DNA from: Tannerella sp. | Lineage (GTDB): Bacteria > Bacteroidota > Bacteroidia > Bacteroidales > Tannerellaceae | NCBI GenBank assembly: GCA_031260095.1 | Contig: JAIRKN010000038.1 | Location: 1-5,792 of the forward strand | Length of the DNA stretch: 5,792 nt | Direction: 5' to 3' | Shown here: positions 5,780 to 5,792 of the stretch, one piece after another | How the letters are laid out: every line of letters starts with the position of its first letter | Numbering within the stretch: the stretch's first letter is position 1 | The notes under the pieces: model-generated | The model's input: only the letters and a program-made list of their open reading frames with translations | What the model was told of the DNA's origin: nothing | Databases searched by the model: none | Made by a program: the position numbers and the translations under genes

Positions 5780-5792
5780 ATGAAAAAAGTTT
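5780..5792 (+). CDS. Possible first codons of a divergent gene at the right edge
   Basis: ATGAAAAAAGTTT at the very end of the window would read Met-Lys-Lys-Val, a common start of a signal peptide or exported protein. It is on the opposite strand to tetR, 67 bp from the tetR start. Only four codons are present, so nothing more can be said and it may be chance. Confidence 0.2.

Noticed and set aside
1..5792. CRISPR array, tRNA or rRNA
   Set aside because: No regularly spaced repeats and no recognisable tRNA or rRNA sequence on either strand.

Overview
The window looks like chromosomal DNA of a Bacteroidales member (Bacteroides/Parabacteroides type). The evidence is threefold. Genes start without good Shine-Dalgarno sequences, and three upstream regions carry the Bacteroidetes -7 box TAnnTTTG. 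One gene encodes a periplasmic-TPR/membrane/HTH regulator of a kind common in gut Bacteroidetes. The other proteins also read like that group. No species can be named from sequence alone.

Layout. (1) Positions 1-458, minus strand: the N-terminal half of an IS110-family DEDD transposase, cut by the left window edge, with its 5' leader and a 15-bp inverted repeat around its start (436-450 / 501-515). (2) Positions 459-619: a non-coding stretch shared by the insertion-sequence end and the promoter of the next gene. I see a TAnnTTTG box facing each way, but the exact IS end is not visible. (3) Positions 620-2569, plus strand: a 649-residue membrane-spanning one-component regulator with a signal peptide, TPR-like helices, a transmembrane segment, a coiled coil and a C-terminal HTH. 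(4) Positions 5712-2575, minus strand: four co-directional genes in the order TetR regulator, ketoacyl-ACP synthase III (FabH-like), ketoacyl-ACP reductase (FabG), RluA-type pseudouridine synthase. TetR and FabH-like abut with no base between them. The other gaps are 75 and 57 bp without a recognisable promoter, so one transcript is likely. (5) Positions 5713-5792: the TetR promoter region, with a candidate operator and perhaps the first codons of a divergent gene at the right edge.

How the genes work together (inference). The KAS III and the reductase catalyse the first condensation and first reduction of a fatty-acyl chain. The TetR protein, cotranscribed and probably autoregulated, likely adjusts their level to some acyl or other lipid-related ligand. 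The pseudouridine synthase probably just shares the transcript. The large HTH regulator converges on this operon with only 5 bp between stop codons and is functionally separate; its targets are not in the window. I found no CRISPR array, tRNA or rRNA, and no wholly new system. The most interesting points are the TetR-KASIII-FabG cassette, the IS110 inverted repeat over the transposase start, and the orphan membrane-bound regulator beside the IS.
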